This document shows, piece by piece, positions 6,489 to 8,070 of a DNA stretch of 8,070 nt. The translations under genes and the position numbers were made by a program. Numbering within the stretch: position 1 is the stretch's first letter; every line of letters begins with the position of its first letter. The notes under the pieces are model-generated. The model had not been told where the DNA came from, ran no database searches, and worked only from the letters and a program-made list of their open reading frames with translations. Source of the DNA: an uncultured Porphyromonadaceae bacterium (GTDB taxonomy: Bacteria > Bacteroidota > Bacteroidia > Bacteroidales > Muribaculaceae); contig CAMWQY010000118.1 in assembly GCA_947176355.1 (NCBI GenBank), forward strand, positions 1 to 8,070, given 5' to 3'.

Positions 6489-7067
6489 ATGGAAAATATA
6501 GGAGGACTTTCAATCGATTTGAAAAAAAGAATCACCGCTACGATGGTTGCGATCATAGGTAAAGAAGCTGCTGGGTTGATTACCCAGGCAATAAAACGTA
6601 TGGGATTCATTGACGTTACCGAAACATCAGAATCTCTCAATCTCCCTAAATGTGATATTGTAATCTGCACCTGCACTGAAAAAGAAAATTGCAAGACTAT
6701 AATCACACATTATAATCATACAGGGGTGCCAGTAATATGTGCCTTTAATTTCGGAATCGGAGCATGTGTCACAGTTATTGTGCCGGGAATCAGATTACCT
6801 CATATTATAGGAGACAAAGCTACCGACGACATCGTAAAGAGTATGCTTGAATACGCAAACGGTTACAGCAAATTCTGGCATATACCTCACAACAGTTGGT
6901 TGGACGAGGCTATGAAATATATATGCACTCCAGAAGTCAGGACTTCCATCGGTGAATATACAATGACGGCTATGGCGGCACATCTGCTTATTGCGACGGT
7001 AGCAGGAAACAATGTCAAGACATATCCCAAATTCTATCTCTCGACCATTGCAAACGATGTCGATTAA
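6489..7067 (+). CDS. Minimal ThiF/E1-like Rossmann protein, probably without adenylation activity
   Basis: This 192-residue protein looks like a reduced member of the ThiF/MoeB/E1 fold. 'MVAIIGKEAAGLITQAIKRMGF' (about 19-40) sits where these enzymes have the first strand and Gly-rich nucleotide loop, but GxGGxGS is replaced. Only about 30 residues follow before 'CDIVICTCTEKENCKTII' (55-72), the strand that carries D.T.N in active enzymes. 'TGVPVICAFNFGIGACVTVIVPG' (78-100) matches the next two strands and the 'P.i....g..g.v.v..pg' signature. The end 'TAMAAHLLIATVAGNNVKTYPKFY' matches the closing helix and 'vk.fPkfy' tail of ThiF-like proteins. The central segment with the ATP-binding Arg/Lys/Asp residues is missing, so it may be a non-catalytic partner. 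A TTG start at 6423 is less likely: it would lie inside the palindrome. Cys60, Cys62 and Cys68 form a small cluster. No signal peptide is seen, so it should be cytoplasmic. Confidence 0.6.
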   Translation: MENIGGLSIDLKKRITATMVAIIGKEAAGLITQAIKRMGFIDVTETSESLNLPKCDIVICTCTEKENCKTIITHYNHTGVPVICAFNFGIGACVTVIVPGIRLPHIIGDKATDDIVKSMLEYANGYSKFWHIPHNSWLDEAMKYICTPEVRTSIGEYTMTAMAAHLLIATVAGNNVKTYPKFYLSTIANDVD

Positions 7068-7818
7068 AGGAGTTTGTAATTTGTAGCGTAAGAAATTGCC
7101 TCTGAAATATTATTGACCTCTAACTTCTCGAACAGTCTGCGACGCGCAGACTTGACTGAATCAACAGCCCTATGGATTCGTTCAGCGATGGTGGTTATCG
7201 TCAATCCCTGCATGGAAAGTGTCAATATCTCCTTCTCTGTCTCATTTAACATTGGCGTAGTGCGCTTCTCCCAGCGGTGGAAGTCCAAATCATATTCCCA
7301 GTATTCAGATTTACCACGGCAGTGCATCGTTATATGCCCCGGATTGGAATGAGTTGATAAGGATACTACCGACAGTCCAAGCTATACAGAACCGTCAGGC
7401 TGACAGGCAAGGGCAGTGAGCTTATGGTTTATGAGGATTTTCTCATGTCCATTTCCAAGTGGAAATCGTAGGAGATTGTGTATTTCAACTTATCCTCTAT
7501 TGGAACATCATTGATGAACGAGAATCCTGCTTTGTTTATCTCAAGAAGCATATCAACTTCATCAGCCGGAACATGATCTATATAGAACTGATAGCCCTCA
7601 CTTTTAACAGCATCAGACGACATTCCACAAAGAAAAAGAGGATTAGGCGACAAATACAGGAAGTTCTTGCGGAAATAGTCGATGATATACACGCTGTGAT
7701 AAGTAGTGTTGGCAAATGCCTCTGCGGTACGCACAAAGTTTACGGCAAGCCCGTAATCTGGTTCGCCATGCACTGCGTTGCCGGAATCGAAAAAGTCGTT
7801 TACTTTGTTATTCCCCAT
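7064..7818 (-). pseudogene. PAS-LuxR family transcriptional regulator with a frameshift and an amber codon
   Basis: From ATG 7816-7818 the first frame encodes a PAS-like sensor domain: 'HSVYIIDYFRKNFLYLSPNP', 'LFLCGMSSDAVKSEGYQFY' and 'KYTISYDFHLE'. It then fails at the AAA at about 7452-7454 (minus strand). One extra A lets it continue as 'NGHEKILINHKLTALA', 'PDGSV', a TAG at 7382-7384 where the family has Trp, then 'LGLSVVSLSTHSNPGHI' and 'KSEYWEYDLDFHRWEK'. The last frame holds a GerE/LuxR helix-turn-helix: 'LNETEKEILTLSMQGLTITTIAERI', 'SVKSARRRLFEKLEV' and 'NISEAISYATNYKLL'. Repaired, it has about 250 residues, normal for this Bacteroidales regulator type. The two lesions are independent (one base lost; TGG to TAG). 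It is convergent with the ThiF-like gene and may once have regulated this locus. The C-terminal piece from ATG 7327 could in principle be made alone as a bare DNA-binding domain. Confidence 0.85.
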
Positions 7819-7862
7819 AATGAGTAAAATATAGAAGTCGAAACAACTTCATGGTTCTTCAT

Positions 7863-7884
7863 ACAAATTTACTCATGAATTTGT
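7863..7884. promoter_or_regulatory. Inverted repeat over the LuxR-type gene promoter
   Basis: ACAAATT-8 nt-AATTTGT is a perfect 7-bp inverted repeat whose left arm is part of the -7 box of the regulator gene. It could be an autoregulatory site, but the arms are AT-rich and partly forced by the promoter consensus. Confidence 0.3.
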
Positions 7885-7895
7885 GAAACCGCAAA
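7864..7895 (-). promoter_or_regulatory. Promoter of the PAS-LuxR regulator gene
   Basis: On the minus strand, TTTG (complement of 7892-7895) is followed after exactly 20 nt by TAAATTTG (complement of 7864-7871). Both Bacteroides elements are present at consensus spacing, 46 bp upstream of the ATG at 7818. This is the best-formed promoter in the window, although the gene it serves is broken. Confidence 0.7.
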
Positions 7896-7937
7896 TAAAA
7901 ATCATAAAAATTGTCTAGGACAGGGCGATTTATTAAC

Positions 7938-8069
7938 TTAGGTTAATTTTTTTAGAAAAATCAAATGCCATAACTCTTCTTTTTGATACTTCTGAAACCA
8001 TTCTACAATAGTTTTAGTGGTATAGGCTGAACGATATTTTTTCAGCTCATAGCATTTATTTATATAATA
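7938..8069 (-). CDS. C-terminal end of an unidentified protein (gene continues past the right edge)
   Basis: A minus-strand frame is open from the right edge for 43 residues and ends in TAA; the other two minus-strand frames are stopped near the edge. The peptide ('YELKKYRSAYTTKTIVEWFQ', then 'KYQKEELWHLIFLKKLT') is basic and aromatic, with a composition typical of real protein, and its stop lies shortly before the LuxR gene promoter. There is no internal ATG, so the start is outside the window. I do not recognise the family. A chance open frame of this length in AT-rich DNA is possible. Confidence 0.4.
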   Translation of the reverse strand, partial: YYINKCYELKKYRSAYTTKTIVEWFQKYQKEELWHLIFLKKLT

Positions 8070-8070
8070 G

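Noticed and set aside
3210..7384. Stop-codon reassignment to explain the in-frame TAA and TAG
   Set aside because: TAA is the normal stop of several genes here, the two internal stops differ, and frameshifts accompany them; ordinary damage or error is simpler.
7932..7953. ATTAAC-TTAG-GTTAAT hairpin followed by seven T, resembling an intrinsic terminator on the + strand
   Set aside because: The stem is all but GC-free and no rightward gene precedes it; on the minus strand, where the partial gene ends, no T run follows.
1..8070. tRNA or rRNA genes, CRISPR array, transposase or insertion-sequence ends
   Set aside because: No cloverleaf, rRNA-like stretch, regular repeat-spacer array, transposase frame or matching terminal repeats were seen on either strand.

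Overview
The window looks like a gut-type member of the Bacteroidales (Bacteroidota). The signs are: promoters with the Bacteroides -7 box TAnnTTTG instead of a sigma70 -10; weak or absent Shine-Dalgarno sequences; a TlpA-like oxidoreductase with a DUF4369-type N-terminus; a carboxypeptidase-regulatory/TonB-plug outer-membrane barrel; and a PAS-plus-LuxR regulator of a type common in this order. Genus cannot be fixed from the sequence alone.

Layout. (1) 1-333, +: the 3' end of a ketopantoate reductase gene. (2) 515-1200, +: a HigB/HigA-type toxin-antitoxin pair with an ATGA overlap, its own promoter and an upstream palindrome. (3) 1177-4927, -: a tightly packed operon read right to left: lipoprotein, outer-membrane barrel protein, BlaI-like repressor, Crp/Fnr-like regulator. 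The first two junctions are ATGA overlaps and the third gap is 10 nt. Only the lipoprotein gene is intact: the barrel gene has an in-frame TAA, the repressor a frameshift, and the Crp/Fnr gene at least two frameshift points and no DNA-binding domain. (4) 5118-6266, -: an intact exported TlpA/thioredoxin-like protein. (5) 6267-6488: a divergent control region holding two identical 18-bp palindromes exactly 60 bp apart. (6) 6489-7067, +: an intact, very short ThiF/E1-like protein that appears to lack the adenylation residues. (7) 7064-7818, -: a PAS-LuxR regulator broken by one frameshift and one amber codon, sharing the stop tetranucleotide TTAA with the ThiF-like gene. (8) 7938-8069, -: the end of an unidentified reading frame.

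How the genes may work together (inference). The lipoprotein and barrel protein would form an outer-membrane unit and the TlpA-like protein a thiol/disulfide function in the envelope. The ThiF-like protein shares a bidirectional control region with the TlpA-like gene, so those two are the best candidates for joint regulation, probably by a factor that binds the twin palindromes. The candidate local regulators (BlaI-like, Crp/Fnr-like, LuxR-like) all carry disabling lesions in this sequence. Several lesions can be repaired by adding one base to a short mononucleotide run, so base-level sequence error must be excluded before calling the locus a decaying island.
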